Source: Acinetobacter baretiae | GTDB lineage: Bacteria; Pseudomonadota; Gammaproteobacteria; Pseudomonadales; Moraxellaceae | DNA: 64,000 nucleotides | Assembly (NCBI RefSeq): GCF_015627105.1 | Contig: NZ_VTDM01000004.1 | Span: forward strand, 39,505 to 103,504 | Direction: 5' to 3' | Part shown: piece after piece, positions 17,070-26,982 of the stretch | Numbering within the stretch: the stretch's first letter is position 1 | Layout of the letters: each line of letters opens with the position of its first letter | Notes under the pieces: model-generated | What the model was told of the DNA's origin: nothing | The model's database searches: none | The model's input: the letters and a program-made list of their open reading frames with translations, nothing else | Position numbers and translations under genes: made by a program

Positions 17070-18959
17070 CTACATTATCATCATATTATTATGATTTAGT
17101 ACTCGATTAACCATCGCATCGCTTTCAAAACCAAATCTCCAATACAATAATGTCAGTACATCTAATTCTTCTTGTGTAATCATTCGATCATTCCACAAAC
17201 ATTGTTCAGCAATATACAAAAACTTCAAACGATCTCTAAGTAACAAACCTTCCATATGATGAAGAATCAAGCCTAAATCAACACCATCATGCACCGCTTG
17301 TATAATTTCTCCCGTTAATTGTAATAACATCTCATCACGACGTTTCTTTTGATTGGCCTGTCCAAGATATTGCACATGTAACAGTGCATCCACCAATGTG
17401 GTTAATTCTTTTGAAATACTTTCATTTGACGTTGGCATATGTACGGGTAAAAGATTTAATTTCTCTTTTACTTTTTCTAGCAGTAAAATATCAAGTAACC
17501 CAACAGAACCATCACTTTGAATAATGTTTGCTAGGCGTGTTAAAAATTTTCGAGCCATACTTAAAGGCATTGGCTTTAATTGTTGGCATGCATCCAGAAA
17601 AATTTGTACGTGTAAACGATGGTCTATATGTTGTAATGCTTCAATAATGGCATAGCTGACAACAACTGTTTGTGGAATGAATGCTTTGTACTGTCGAATC
17701 ATAAAAATGGCAACCAAAACCTCCCGTACACCTGTTGCAGTTTGCAATGCTCGAATCACCACTTGAGGGCTGTCTATATTCTTTCTTGTTTCTGGATTGA
17801 GTGCATATATTTTATCGTATTCAGGATTTACTCTTAAATCATTCGCCCGTCTTAAACTTGGTAACGGTTGAGGCGTAGACCACAATATATGCGCTGTAGC
17901 AAACTCTTCATATTCAAAAGGCTTAAATAAGCTAAATGATGTTAAATGTGTCAGTTTTTTTAATTTTTCTTGCTGTAATTCTTTTATTAAATGTGGCGAT
18001 AATCGATAAATACGACTCTTAATACTTGGATGTGTATTAAGCCAGCTTTGTGGACTTAAGGAGTTTGCAAAACACATATGAGCAATTGATTCAGAATAAG
18101 AGCTATGGATTTGAGAACCGGCATGATGCACATAAATTCTTAACAAAGTTTGTAAATTGGTATCTCGTTGTAATAGTGCTTGTGTTTGCACATCATTTTT
18201 AAATGTTCGACCTGAAAGTGTAAAATATTTAACTAATCTAGAAATTAAAAGTCCTAAGCTCCCCATCAACCAAATAATACCGCCTATGGCAACAAGAACA
18301 CTTTCAAATTTATGACGTTTTTGTTTTACATCTGAACGAAATCCCCAGCGAGCGATTTCACTGCCTAATTGATTAAAAGTAATTAATGCACTAAATAAAA
18401 TTTTGAGGCGAATATTTTGTTGTGCCTCTCCTGTCATAATTTGATTAAAAGTATAACTTAATAAGCCATGTAGCTCTAATTCATCTAAGTTTTGCAATGC
18501 ACCCCAAGTTAAAATAATCACCGTATCAGTATCATCTGCACCTGCTGTAAGCGCATTCACACCAACTTCATGGGGTAAAATATAAACAGATGGCACAACA
18601 ATATTAAACTGTTCTGCAAGTGATTCTGTAATATGTACTGCAATCATTTCTTCAGGTGTACATTCAGAAATATCTAAATAACGCGCATTCATTTGACGCG
18701 CTAAAGAATGCCCTCCTTTTCTAAAAATGTATATTTCATACATTAAAGAGGCCAACATAATCATCATTACGCAAATTAAAAAAGTCTGACTATAACAATT
18801 CCACCAAATTGACTGTGTTTGATCTAAATAATAAATCATTAAACCAAATGAAAAATTCAAAATTGCCAATGTAAGTATAATTGCAAATAAACAAATGACC
18901 GTTGCAATAAATAAATTCTTTTTATGCATGGCGGTTGTTCTATGCTGTGTCAATTTCAA
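17070..18959 (-). CDS. HtpX/M48-like membrane protein with destroyed zinc site (pseudo-peptidase)
   Basis: 629 aa. Two N-terminal membrane segments (about 17-45 and 57-78) precede an M48-type domain with the family's VPSVYILPHEVGVNALTAG, which aligns to the usual P.v.v......NAFa.G region. Where active enzymes have HExxH, this one has YTFNQ (Tyr169, Thr170, Gln173). The third-ligand motif (E.(E)AD) is FKNDVQ. All zinc ligands and the catalytic Glu are therefore missing. Two more hydrophobic stretches follow (about 220-245). Residues 400-629 form a helical domain of unknown type. Start uncertain: TTG at 18959 has TAGGA upstream, while the ATG at 18929 has little. Probably a scaffold or regulator rather than a protease. 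Confidence 0.75.
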   Translation of the reverse strand: MKLTQHRTTAMHKKNLFIATVICLFAIILTLAILNFSFGLMIYYLDQTQSIWWNCYSQTFLICVMMIMLASLMYEIYIFRKGGHSLARQMNARYLDISECTPEEMIAVHITESLAEQFNIVVPSVYILPHEVGVNALTAGADDTDTVIILTWGALQNLDELELHGLLSYTFNQIMTGEAQQNIRLKILFSALITFNQLGSEIARWGFRSDVKQKRHKFESVLVAIGGIIWLMGSLGLLISRLVKYFTLSGRTFKNDVQTQALLQRDTNLQTLLRIYVHHAGSQIHSSYSESIAHMCFANSLSPQSWLNTHPSIKSRIYRLSPHLIKELQQEKLKKLTHLTSFSLFKPFEYEEFATAHILWSTPQPLPSLRRANDLRVNPEYDKIYALNPETRKNIDSPQVVIRALQTATGVREVLVAIFMIRQYKAFIPQTVVVSYAIIEALQHIDHRLHVQIFLDACQQLKPMPLSMARKFLTRLANIIQSDGSVGLLDILLLEKVKEKLNLLPVHMPTSNESISKELTTLVDALLHVQYLGQANQKKRRDEMLLQLTGEIIQAVHDGVDLGLILHHMEGLLLRDRLKFLYIAEQCLWNDRMITQEELDVLTLLYWRFGFESDAMVNRVLNHNNMMIM

Positions 18960-19149
18960 TCATTCCTAGATAAAGACTATTCCATGTATATCTCTTATGA
19001 TAAGTAAACAATGACAATAAATTGTGCTTTCCTTCTCACTTTTTATCACCATCACTTATCAAAACCGTTTTTTATTTTTATACGATGTTCTTTACTCACA
19101 ATATCATGAATCTTTTATAATGATACAAGAAATAGTTCAAACTTAAGCA

Positions 19150-19182
19150 AATAAAAAGTGGGATATACCCACTTTTTATTTA
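19150..19182. terminator. Intrinsic terminator after purF
   Basis: AATAAAAAGTGGG / CCCACTTTTTATT hairpin with a five-base loop, immediately downstream of the purF stop on the minus strand. Nearly symmetric, so it may act both ways. The remaining upstream gap (18960-19149) shows nothing I can name. Confidence 0.85.
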
Positions 19183-19187
19183 TTCAT

Positions 19188-20726
19188 TTAGGCTTCTGTA
19201 ATCCCTGTAAGATCGACTGATGCTGCATCAATATTCACATCAATGTAGCTGTCTTTTTTCTTGGCTTTATCTGAACGACTTTGTTCTAAGTTGTTCAAAT
19301 ACGCAGTATCTATATCACCTGTAATATACTGGCCATCAAATACAGAACAGTCAAAATCAGTAACTTGTGGAACTTTGGTCACTCGAATGGCATCTTTTAA
19401 CTCTTCTAAATCTTGAAAAATTAAACGGTCTGCGCCAATTAAAGCTCTAATTTCTTCTACATTACGATCAGATGCAATAAGCTCTGTTTTCGCTGGCATG
19501 TCAATACCATACACATTTGGATATTTCACCATAGGTGCAGCAGAAGCAAAGAATACTTTTTTAGCGCCTGAATCTCTAGCCATCTGAATGATTTCGTTAC
19601 ACGTTGTACCACGTACAATTGAATCATCGACCAATAAAACATTTTTCCCTTTAAACTCAAGTTCAACAGGGTTTAGTTTTTGACGTACAGATTTTTCTCG
19701 TTGCTGTTGGCCTGGCATAATAAATGTACGCCCAATGTAACGGTTTTTCATAAAGCCCTCTCGGAACTTTACACCTAACACATTGGCCAACTCTAGTGCA
19801 GAAGTACGACTAGTATCTGGAATTGGAATCACAACATCAATATCATGACTCTCACCCCATTCTTTTAAAATACGATGAGCAAGTTTTTCACCCATTTTTA
19901 ACCGTGCTTTATATACCGAAATGCCATCAATAATCGCATCTGGACGTGCAAAGTAAACGTATTCAAAAATACATGGAAAATATTGTGGATTAGTTGCACA
20001 TTGCTTACTAAATAAATTGCCAGATTCATCAATATAAATTGCTTCACCTGGTTCAATATCACGTTCAACTTTGAACCCTAGTGCGGTGATTGCAACAGAT
20101 TCTGAAGCAATAATATATTCTTTTTGACCATTATCGAGCTCACGTGAACCATAAATCAGCGGTCGAATACCATTTGGATCACGAAATCCAACAATTCCTT
20201 GCCCTGTGATCATTGCAAGTACACCATATGCACCTTTACAGCGTTGATGCACGCGATGTACAGCATAGAAAATATCTTCAGGTGTTGGGTGTAATGTTCT
20301 GAGTTTTTGTAACTCGTGCGCAAATACATTCAGCAACACTTCTGAATCTGAATCGGTATTCATATGACGAAGATCTGTTTCAAAAAGATCCTGTCGAATA
20401 TCATCTGCATTGGTTAAGTTACCATTATGTGCCAACGTAATACCATACGGTGAATTCACATAAAATGGTTGTGCCTCTGCACTACTGGACGAACCTGCAG
20501 TCGGATAGCGTACATGGCCAATGCCATAGTTGCCTTGCAAAGCTCGCATATGACGTGTATGAAAAACATCACGCACTAAACCATTGTCTTTTCTAAGAAA
20601 TAAACGCCCTTCTTTACAAGTGACTATGCCAGCAGCATCTTGTCCACGATGTTGTAACATCGTTAAAGCGTCAAACAATAATTGGTTTACTGGTGATTTT
20701 CCAGCGATCCCAACAACTCCACACAT
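19188..20726 (-). CDS. purF: Amidophosphoribosyltransferase
   Basis: First committed enzyme of de novo purine synthesis: PRPP plus glutamine to phosphoribosylamine. Mature N-terminal Cys2 (MCGVVGIAG) is the Ntn glutaminase nucleophile, followed by HNGNL and the glutaminase-domain motif HVRYPTAG. The PRTase domain carries the PRPP loop [13 protein letters not shown]. No Fe-S cysteine cluster is apparent, so it is the E. coli-like class. 512 aa is normal. Last gene of the pyrD-cvpA-purF cluster; a 24-base gap separates it from cvpA, matching the well-known cvpA-purF pairing. Confidence 0.97.
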   Translation of the reverse strand: MCGVVGIAGKSPVNQLLFDALTMLQHRGQDAAGIVTCKEGRLFLRKDNGLVRDVFHTRHMRALQGNYGIGHVRYPTAGSSSSAEAQPFYVNSPYGITLAHNGNLTNADDIRQDLFETDLRHMNTDSDSEVLLNVFAHELQKLRTLHPTPEDIFYAVHRVHQRCKGAYGVLAMITGQGIVGFRDPNGIRPLIYGSRELDNGQKEYIIASESVAITALGFKVERDIEPGEAIYIDESGNLFSKQCATNPQYFPCIFEYVYFARPDAIIDGISVYKARLKMGEKLAHRILKEWGESHDIDVVIPIPDTSRTSALELANVLGVKFREGFMKNRYIGRTFIMPGQQQREKSVRQKLNPVELEFKGKNVLLVDDSIVRGTTCNEIIQMARDSGAKKVFFASAAPMVKYPNVYGIDMPAKTELIASDRNVEEIRALIGADRLIFQDLEELKDAIRVTKVPQVTDFDCSVFDGQYITGDIDTAYLNNLEQSRSDKAKKKDSYIDVNIDAASVDLTGITEA

Positions 20727-20750
20727 AGCAACCTCGCAATCAAGCTTGGA

Positions 20751-21332
20751 TTAATTAAAAGGGTTTTCTGTTGTATGCCCAGAAGCACTTCTTTTGACTG
20801 AAGACTCTGAACGAACAGGTGAAGCACCTTGTGCCTCGGTTTGTTGAAAATGTTCTATTGCTTCATGTGCAACACTTTTTGTCATGTCTGTTGCAACAGG
20901 AGCATATGGCAATAGTGTTTGTACAACTTTCGACTGTTTCCAATTTTGTGCTGCATGTACCCAAGGCTCTACACCTTGCATAATGATGAGAAGAACAAAA
21001 ACCGTTTTGATGATACCTAATACACCACCTGCAAAACGATTTAATGGACCTAAATTCAGACTCACGAAAATTTTATTAATCACTGCAGAGACAAGCCATG
21101 TTAACGCCATGACCATTAAAACTAAAGCGGAAAAAGCAACAATTTTTTGTACAACGATGTCTTGACTTAAACTAGACATCACGGGCGCAAGTTCACCTGC
21201 ATATTTTGCACCTACAAATAATGCTAATATCCAACCTCCCAAGTTCGCCAAGGCTTGAATCAATCCTTGTCGCAAACCATGTACTCCTCCTAGCACCACC
21301 ATGATTACAATAACAATGTCTAATGCGTTCAT
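20751..21332 (-). CDS. cvpA: CvpA family inner-membrane protein
   Basis: 193-aa membrane protein named for a requirement in colicin V production in E. coli; it also affects envelope and purine-linked phenotypes. Four hydrophobic helices can be seen (about 4-22, 26-45, 62-84, 101-120), starting MNALDIVIVIMVVLGGVHG with the family's RQGLIQALANLGGWILALFVG. The C-terminus (about 150-193) is polar and variable. It lies five bases downstream of pyrD and 24 upstream of purF, so it is co-transcribed with both. Confidence 0.92.
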   Translation of the reverse strand: MNALDIVIVIMVVLGGVHGLRQGLIQALANLGGWILALFVGAKYAGELAPVMSSLSQDIVVQKIVAFSALVLMVMALTWLVSAVINKIFVSLNLGPLNRFAGGVLGIIKTVFVLLIIMQGVEPWVHAAQNWKQSKVVQTLLPYAPVATDMTKSVAHEAIEHFQQTEAQGASPVRSESSVKRSASGHTTENPFN

Positions 21333-21337
21333 GCGTG

Positions 21338-22342
21338 TTAGGTCATCGCTTGAATACTATCTTGTACAAGTTTTGGTCCTGTATAGATTAATCCTGTATA
21401 AATTTGCACTAATTGCGCACCCGCTTGTTGCTTCATTAACGCCTGTTCACCAGTTAAAATACCACCAACACCAATGATTGGAATCTCTTGCTTTAAATGG
21501 GCTGCAAAACGTGCCAAACATGCTGTGCTTTTTTCAAAAACAGGTGCTCCAGATAAACCACCCGCCTCGTCTGCAAACGCTAAGTCTTCCACACCGTCAC
21601 GAGACAATGTTGTATTTGTCACAATCAAGCCATCAATATTATACTGCAATAATGCTGCTGCAATAAAATCGACATCTTCTTCAGATAAATCAGGAGCAAC
21701 CTTTAACACCAATGGTACATAATGCTGATACTGCTCTGCAAGTTCAAGTTGACGTGCTTTGAGTGTTGAAAGAAGTAATGTCAACGCGTCACCACTTTGC
21801 AAACTTCTAAGATTTTTTGTGTTCGGAGATGAGATATTTACCGTAATATAAGACGCATAATGATAGACTTTTTCTAAACAGTACAAATAATCATCGACTG
21901 CATTTTCTACAGGTGTATCTGCATTTTTACCAATATTAATACCAAGCACACCTGTATATTTGGCTTGCTTGACATTTTCAACTAATTTGTCTACACCATC
22001 ATTATTAAAACCCATACGGTTAATAATGGCTTGTGCTTTTGGAAGTCTAAATAAACGAGGTTTTGGATTTCCACTTTGCGGACGTGGCGTTACTGTACCG
22101 ATTTCAATAAAACCAAACCCTAATGCGGCAAGTGCATCAATATGAGCACCATTTTTATCTAAGCCTGCAGCAAGCCCAACAGGGTTTTGAAATTCAATCC
22201 CCATACAAGTCACTGGTTTTTGGACTATTTTTGCTTTAAGTAAGCCTAATCGATACGCCCGATTTAACCAAGACAATGTCAACTCATGTGCATGTTCTGG
22301 TGACAAAGAAAATAACAAAGGTCGGGCGAGTGAATACATCAT
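21338..22342 (-). CDS. pyrD: Dihydroorotate dehydrogenase (quinone), class 2
   Basis: Membrane-associated FMN enzyme oxidising dihydroorotate to orotate with ubiquinone. The N-terminal amphipathic helix characteristic of class 2 is present (residues 1-35). The barrel carries [35 protein letters not shown] with the catalytic Ser, and the FMN-binding IIGVGGI. The C-terminus ends [14 protein letters not shown]. 334 aa is normal for the class. First gene of a pyrimidine/purine cluster with cvpA and purF. The start has two consecutive ATG codons; the outer one is used. Confidence 0.97.
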   Translation of the reverse strand: MMYSLARPLLFSLSPEHAHELTLSWLNRAYRLGLLKAKIVQKPVTCMGIEFQNPVGLAAGLDKNGAHIDALAALGFGFIEIGTVTPRPQSGNPKPRLFRLPKAQAIINRMGFNNDGVDKLVENVKQAKYTGVLGINIGKNADTPVENAVDDYLYCLEKVYHYASYITVNISSPNTKNLRSLQSGDALTLLLSTLKARQLELAEQYQHYVPLVLKVAPDLSEEDVDFIAAALLQYNIDGLIVTNTTLSRDGVEDLAFADEAGGLSGAPVFEKSTACLARFAAHLKQEIPIIGVGGILTGEQALMKQQAGAQLVQIYTGLIYTGPKLVQDSIQAMT

Positions 22343-22459
22343 ATGCGATCAAGTTTATTTGCTTTAACTCGTCCTATTATAGGGCATTTACCCACATAAA
22401 TACTATGTCTTATGTGGGATTATTTTTCATAAAACTGTCACACTGGCCAACACTCAAGG

Positions 22460-22921
22460 TTAATCCTTCGGAACAAAGTGAGCCTTTAATGTTGATAGAC
22501 CTTGAGTAAGAACAGTTTGTTCATATATTCGAGCTTCAGCCAACGCAAAAGGATGGAAAGGCTGTTGCACCAAAATTTCTTCAATATGGGCAACAATATT
22601 CATATGACACACCACGACCACATGCTCAAAATCTAAATACGACAACCACTCCACTGCTAATTCAGCCTCGTCATCTGGCTTAATATAATCACATAACATC
22701 ACTGGAATATTAGGATACTTTTGTTGTATGTGTTTGAGCGTTTGTTGTGCTCTGACCAAGGGACTCACCACAAACAAATCTGGTTGAGTAATATTTTCTT
22801 TTAAAAAATCAGCAGTCTGCGCTGCTTGCGTATGTCCTTTTGGGGTAAGCTGACGAACAACATCATTATGATCCGATCCTGCTGGATGTGCTTCACCATG
22901 ACGAACTAAAGTAAGTTGCAT
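22460..22921 (-). CDS. sixA: Phosphohistidine phosphatase SixA
   Basis: Histidine phosphatase superfamily protein, small form (153 aa). RHG motif at residues 7-9 (LVRHGEA) and a later catalytic His in VVVCHMN. E. coli SixA dephosphorylates phosphohistidine in phosphorelay proteins such as NPr of the nitrogen PTS. Lies 18 bases downstream of gpsA in the same direction, so probably co-transcribed with gpsA and the nitroreductase gene. The substrate protein is not in this window. Confidence 0.88.
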   Translation of the reverse strand: MQLTLVRHGEAHPAGSDHNDVVRQLTPKGHTQAAQTADFLKENITQPDLFVVSPLVRAQQTLKHIQQKYPNIPVMLCDYIKPDDEAELAVEWLSYLDFEHVVVVCHMNIVAHIEEILVQQPFHPFALAEARIYEQTVLTQGLSTLKAHFVPKD

Positions 22922-22939
22922 TTTTTTTAGACTCCAAAA

Positions 22940-24022
22940 TTATTTGAATGACATATTATGTTGATGCGGTAATACAAACTCGACATCGCTACGATGTCCA
23001 TTTTTCATTAATGAGAGTGCCATGTTTAAAGCAGGTGCTTGTTCAAAAATAACTTCATACAATGCATTAGTAATTGGCATGTAAACATCAAGTTCAGCTG
23101 CTCTTTTACGCACTTGTATAACCGTGTTAACCCCTTCTGCAGTTTGTCCTAAGGCTTTAGTTGCTTCATCAAGCGTTTTTCCTTTACCCAAAGCAAAGCC
23201 AACTTGGTAGTTGCGACTTAATGCACTATTACAAGTTGCAAATAAATCACCTACACCTGATAGTCCTAAAAACGTTAAAGGGTTTGCACCCAATTTAACA
23301 GCAAAACGACTCATTTCAGCCAAGGCTCGGGTTAAAATCATACTACGAGTATTTTCACCAATATTGTATGCAGCGGCCATACCCATTGCAATTGCATAAA
23401 TATTTTTCAGTGCACCACCAAGCTCTACACCATAAATATCATCACTTGCAAAGACACGAAAAACTGCGCTGTGTAACGAGGTTTGTACGGCATGTCGAAC
23501 TAAATCAGAATGACTTGCAACCACTGTTCCCGTTGGCATACCCGCAACAATTTCTTTAGCTAAATTCGGCCCAGAAACCACACCATAAGGCACTTCTGGC
23601 AACTCTTGCTGTATAATTTCACTCATAAAACAAAAGCTGTCGGGCTCAATTCCTTTCGTTAAAGAAATGACTGCTTGTGCTGTAATATAAGGTTTAATTT
23701 GCTGTAAAATTGCTCGAAAAGAGTGGCTTGGGATAGCCACTAAAATCAAATGACAACCTAGAACAGATTCTTCTAAAGAAGCAGACACTTTTAAGTTGGT
23801 ATCTAATTTAAAATCAGGTAGGTATTTTGCATTGATACGTGTTTTTGTAATTTGTGCAGCAACATCAGCACTACGAATCCATAATGTCGTATCACAACCA
23901 TTTTTTGCCGCCATATTCGCAATGGCTGTTCCAAAGCTACCACCACCTAAAATCGTGATTTTTAATCGATTTTGATCACCTTGCGACGATGTCACTGCTT
24001 CAGAAAATACATGTTCTATCAT
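22940..24022 (-). CDS. gpsA: Glycerol-3-phosphate dehydrogenase [NAD(P)+]
   Basis: Reduces dihydroxyacetone phosphate to sn-glycerol-3-phosphate for phospholipid synthesis. The N-terminal Rossmann loop is GGGSFGTAIA after a 20-residue lead. SLTKGIEP, GPNLAKEI, and the catalytic Lys region LGGALKNIYAIAMG are present, as is the GLSGVGDLFATC segment. The chain is about 15-20 residues longer at its N-terminus than the E. coli enzyme. It starts 7 bases after the nitroreductase gene and is followed by sixA. Confidence 0.96.
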   Translation of the reverse strand: MIEHVFSEAVTSSQGDQNRLKITILGGGSFGTAIANMAAKNGCDTTLWIRSADVAAQITKTRINAKYLPDFKLDTNLKVSASLEESVLGCHLILVAIPSHSFRAILQQIKPYITAQAVISLTKGIEPDSFCFMSEIIQQELPEVPYGVVSGPNLAKEIVAGMPTGTVVASHSDLVRHAVQTSLHSAVFRVFASDDIYGVELGGALKNIYAIAMGMAAAYNIGENTRSMILTRALAEMSRFAVKLGANPLTFLGLSGVGDLFATCNSALSRNYQVGFALGKGKTLDEATKALGQTAEGVNTVIQVRKRAAELDVYMPITNALYEVIFEQAPALNMALSLMKNGHRSDVEFVLPHQHNMSFK

Positions 24023-24029
24023 TTTTAAA

Positions 24030-24626
24030 TTACTTCGCTTCTAAATCTGTATCATTTTGCCAGATGGAAATATGTCCCTCTACACTATGATCAGTACGAT
24101 GCTGTAAGGCTTTATCTGTCGTGCCAATATAAATAATTCCAGAAATATAATCACGCACTTGTAGGCCAAGCGCTTTTTTCAAGGTATTTGATTCAACGAC
24201 AGCGCCTGTACGCCAAATGGTCGAAAAACCTTGTGATTGTAATGAAAGTAAAAAGTTTTGTACTGCAGCACCTGTACTTAAGATTTGTTCGTAATGCGGT
24301 ACTTTAGGGTGATCTGTTAATTCGGTTAACGCAAGGACTAAAAGTGGTGCTCTTAAAGGATGTGCTCTTACACGCTCTACTTGTGCTGGATCTATATCTT
24401 CAAAATCTGCCATAGACTGCGACAACAAATGACCAAACTCTTGACGTTTTTCTTCACTCACAATCACAAAACGTGTTGGTTTCAGGCGATGATGATCTGG
24501 TGCAGTCAGTGCTGCTTGAAATGCACGGTCTAATTGTTGTTTGTTTGGTGCAGGATCAGCTAACAGCCCAACTGATTGTCGTTGAAGCATATTTTCATGT
24601 ATTAAATCAACAGATGATAATGTCAT
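24030..24626 (-). CDS. NAD(P)H nitroreductase family protein (YdjA-like)
   Basis: FMN-dependent nitroreductase-fold protein of 198 aa. The N-terminal RQSVGLLADPAPNKQQLDRAFQAALTAPDHHRLKPTRF segment matches the short YdjA-type family (R-x-S... and AP.H..L.P..F). GAAVQNFLLSLQSQGFSTIWRTG is the FMN/dimer helix region. Physiological substrate unknown; these enzymes reduce nitro and quinone compounds in vitro. Leads the three-gene unit with gpsA and sixA. The ATG at 24626 has AGAGACTT-type sequence upstream but no strong Shine-Dalgarno. Confidence 0.85.
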   Translation of the reverse strand: MTLSSVDLIHENMLQRQSVGLLADPAPNKQQLDRAFQAALTAPDHHRLKPTRFVIVSEEKRQEFGHLLSQSMADFEDIDPAQVERVRAHPLRAPLLVLALTELTDHPKVPHYEQILSTGAAVQNFLLSLQSQGFSTIWRTGAVVESNTLKKALGLQVRDYISGIIYIGTTDKALQHRTDHSVEGHISIWQNDTDLEAK

Positions 24627-24747
24627 AAGTCTCTCAATCAGTTCTATAAAATATGATTTAGGTTAGCACAATCTAAAAAAAAGACGCCAGTATTATTACG
24701 TAGACTCAACACAGTTGAAGGTTTATGTTTATTTAGTCGCTTTTAAA

Positions 24748-24778
24748 TAATACAAGCCCATTAAATGGGCTTGTATTG
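24748..24778 (-). terminator. Hairpin terminator after the DEAD-box helicase gene
   Basis: AATACAAGCCCAT / ATGGGCTTGTATT stem directly beyond the helicase stop; the minus-strand tail is TATTTAAAA, a modest T-tract. Confidence 0.65.
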
Positions 24779-24784
24779 AAGTGA

Positions 24785-25936
24785 CTAGCAATAACCTTCT
24801 AGGCGTGTGAGAGGCAGTTTTTGCCCAATTGCTTTTTCTATGTCAGGTAAATAAAATGCATCATCTTCAGATAAAAAGCTAATACTTACTCCTTGTGTAC
24901 CTGCTCGACCAGTACGGCCAATACGGTGTACATAATCATCAGATTGTTCAGGTAAAGTATAATTAATGACATGCGATACACCATCAACATGTATACCCCG
25001 ACCAGCAACATCGGTTGCGATCATAATATGATGTTTTCCCGACTTAAATTGATCTAGCATTTTTAAACGCTTATCTTGCGAAATCTCACCAGATAACATT
25101 ACCACTGCATAATTATCTTTTTTCAGTTGATCATATATTTTGCGCACTTGATCTCGTCGATTGGCAAAAATAACCACTTTTTCTATCGGCTCTTTCGACA
25201 AAATATCTTTGAGCAATTTATATTTATCTTGCTTAGAAACCACATACATTCGTTGTTCAACATCTGCGTTTGTTTTCTTCTCTGGTTCAATTTCAACAGT
25301 TACAGGCTCACAAAGCCACTGTTGAGCCAAATTAAGAACGTCATAACTGAATGTTGCAGAAAAAAGTAATGTTTGACGTTGTTCTTTACGCGGTGCAAAG
25401 CGGACAATTCTCTTCACGCTTGGGATAAAGCCCATGTCCAACAAGCGATCTGCCTCATCAATCACCAAAAACTCGATTTGATCTAACCAAATTTCTTTTT
25501 GCTCAGTAAAGTCGATGAGTCGGCCGGGCGTGGCTACAATAATATCTATAGGGTTTTGATCGAGTTGTTTTTTTTGTTTTTCAAAATCCACACCACCGAC
25601 TAAAGTTAAGACATGTAGGTCAGTAAATTTAGTCAGATCTTTGGCATCTTGTTCAATTTGAATCGCAAGCTCTCGTGTTGGTGCTAAAATTAAAGCACGT
25701 GGCTCACCACGATAGCGTGTTTGTTGGATTGGATTATTCAACAAATCATTAATTATACTAATTAAAAAAGCAGCGGTTTTTCCCGTACCTGTTTGTGCAC
25801 GGCCGATTGCATCATGGCCTGCTAAAGTAAAGTTAAGAACACGTTGTTGTATAGGAGTCATAGATTTAAAACCAAGCGCATCAATGGCCTGTTTTAACTG
25901 TGGATGTAAATTAATGGTTTCAAAACCTAATGCCAT
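24785..25936 (-). CDS. DEAD-box RNA helicase (RhlB/RhlE-like)
   Basis: ATP-dependent RNA helicase with the complete motif series: Q motif region TPIQQ, AQTGTGKT (about 47-54), PTRELA, TPGRL, DEAD, SAT, and HRIGRTGRAG. It is compact (383 aa), ending a few residues after motif VI with no long basic C-terminal extension. That favours a RhlB-like core over the SrmB or CsdA types. RhlB normally works in the RNA degradosome. I chose the ATG at 25936 over the TTG two codons earlier. It is next to a cold-shock gene in the same direction, but a terminator separates them. Confidence 0.85.
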   Translation of the reverse strand: MALGFETINLHPQLKQAIDALGFKSMTPIQQRVLNFTLAGHDAIGRAQTGTGKTAAFLISIINDLLNNPIQQTRYRGEPRALILAPTRELAIQIEQDAKDLTKFTDLHVLTLVGGVDFEKQKKQLDQNPIDIIVATPGRLIDFTEQKEIWLDQIEFLVIDEADRLLDMGFIPSVKRIVRFAPRKEQRQTLLFSATFSYDVLNLAQQWLCEPVTVEIEPEKKTNADVEQRMYVVSKQDKYKLLKDILSKEPIEKVVIFANRRDQVRKIYDQLKKDNYAVVMLSGEISQDKRLKMLDQFKSGKHHIMIATDVAGRGIHVDGVSHVINYTLPEQSDDYVHRIGRTGRAGTQGVSISFLSEDDAFYLPDIEKAIGQKLPLTRLEGYC

Positions 25937-25980
25937 TCTCAATGAATCTCTAACTCAACTTAATGAGACATATTATAAAC

Positions 25981-26013
25981 AAAAACACCCCGAAGTGTTA
26001 ACTATCGGGATGT
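25981..26013 (-). terminator. Intrinsic terminator after the cold-shock gene
   Basis: On the minus strand ACATCCCGA / TCGGGGTGT hairpin followed by TTTTTGTTT. Confidence 0.82.
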
Positions 26014-26037
26014 CATATTCAGCAATTTGCCAAATAC

Positions 26038-26250
26038 TTAGTCTAAAGGCTGAACTTCTTCAGCTTGAAAACCTTTTTGACCTTGTACAACGCTGAATTC
26101 AACACGTTGGCCGTCACGTAGTGAACGGTGGCCGTCGCCTTGAATTGCACGGAAGTGAACGAATACATCGTCGCCGCCATTGCGTTGAATAAAGCCGAAG
26201 CCTTTAGTATCGTTGAACCATTTAACTACGCCTTGTTCACGTACTGTCAT
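26038..26250 (-). CDS. Cold-shock domain protein (CspA family)
   Basis: 70-aa single OB-fold protein. RNP1 is KGFGFIQ and RNP2 is DVFVHF, with the aromatic face complete (VVKWFND), so it should bind single-stranded RNA/DNA as a chaperone. The ATG is preceded by GAGGATTAACTT, a strong Shine-Dalgarno. It lies behind a long upstream region (26251-26616), consistent with the long structured 5' leaders common for csp genes. Which paralogue (cspA, cspC or cspE type) cannot be decided by eye. Confidence 0.93.
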   Translation of the reverse strand: MTVREQGVVKWFNDTKGFGFIQRNGGDDVFVHFRAIQGDGHRSLRDGQRVEFSVVQGQKGFQAEEVQPLD

Positions 26251-26616
26251 AAGTTAATCCTCAGTGATATTGAAAAGGACCACCCGGTGTTGCAAACAGT
26301 AGAGTTAACAAGGGTTAAAAATTTTATTATTTCTAAGCTTGTGATCATTTCTGTAAAACTATCAACAAAATCCGGTTATATCCAAAAAATAAATGTAGTT
26401 AAAGCCAAGTTTTATAATTGACCTGTCTCTAATTACTATTCGAGAGTAACATGCTTAACCCCGAATTGATACAATATTTTCAACAAATCTTTTATTGTTT
26501 TTTATGAATTAGATATTTTTACTCTAATCATCATGTTTCGTTTTTTAAATATGGCTTTTTAAATCAATCATTTTTTGTTAAGATGGCATAAATATTTGAA
26601 GTATTCACAGATTGTT
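26251..26616. other. Divergent intergenic region between csp and the TusA-like gene
   Basis: A 366-base AT-rich gap. It holds the strong csp ribosome binding site and probably a long csp mRNA leader, as in other CspA family genes. I see no convincing consensus promoter, RNA gene or ORF; the short frames in it have no recognisable protein features. Confidence 0.4.
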
Positions 26617-26859
26617 ATGACCTCACAACACGTACAAAATTTTGTTACTGTTGATGCAACAAATAAAGTGTGTCCCCTCCCTTTACTCATGCTGAAGCGT
26701 GCATTAAAAGACTACCCAAACCAACCATTAAAACTGATTACCTCTGACTCAAACAGTGAAATAGATATTTTACGCTTTTGTCAATTACGTCACATTCATT
26801 GCTCTTTTGCAAAAATATCAGAAACAGAATTTCATTTTAGCCTTCAATACAGCACATAA
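26617..26859 (+). CDS. tusA: TusA-family sulfur-carrier protein
   Basis: 80-aa protein of the SirA/TusA/YedF family. The signature is VDATNKVCPLPLLMLKRALKD, with the CPxP cysteine near residue 19. TusA passes persulfide sulfur from IscS to the TusBCD relay for tRNA 2-thiouridine (used by MnmA at 60302) and for other pathways. Upstream in-frame starts exist (26575), but the ATG at 26617 fits the family length. It is alone, with rpoH downstream after a 123-base gap. Other family members (YedF, YeeD) cannot be fully excluded. Confidence 0.8.
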   Translation: MTSQHVQNFVTVDATNKVCPLPLLMLKRALKDYPNQPLKLITSDSNSEIDILRFCQLRHIHCSFAKISETEFHFSLQYST

Positions 26860-26982
26860 AATACTTGAAAGCGAACAATGGATATATTTTTTTACATTTA
26901 TATACGCTTTTTACCTTAATCTAAGTTTCAAAGCGAATTATCATAAAATTCACGTGAAAACGTATCCCATTAAGGAGTATCC

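Noticed and set aside
26128..26421. 97-codon plus-strand frame antisense to csp
   Set aside because: Shadow of the cold-shock gene and its leader, with no recognisable protein features.
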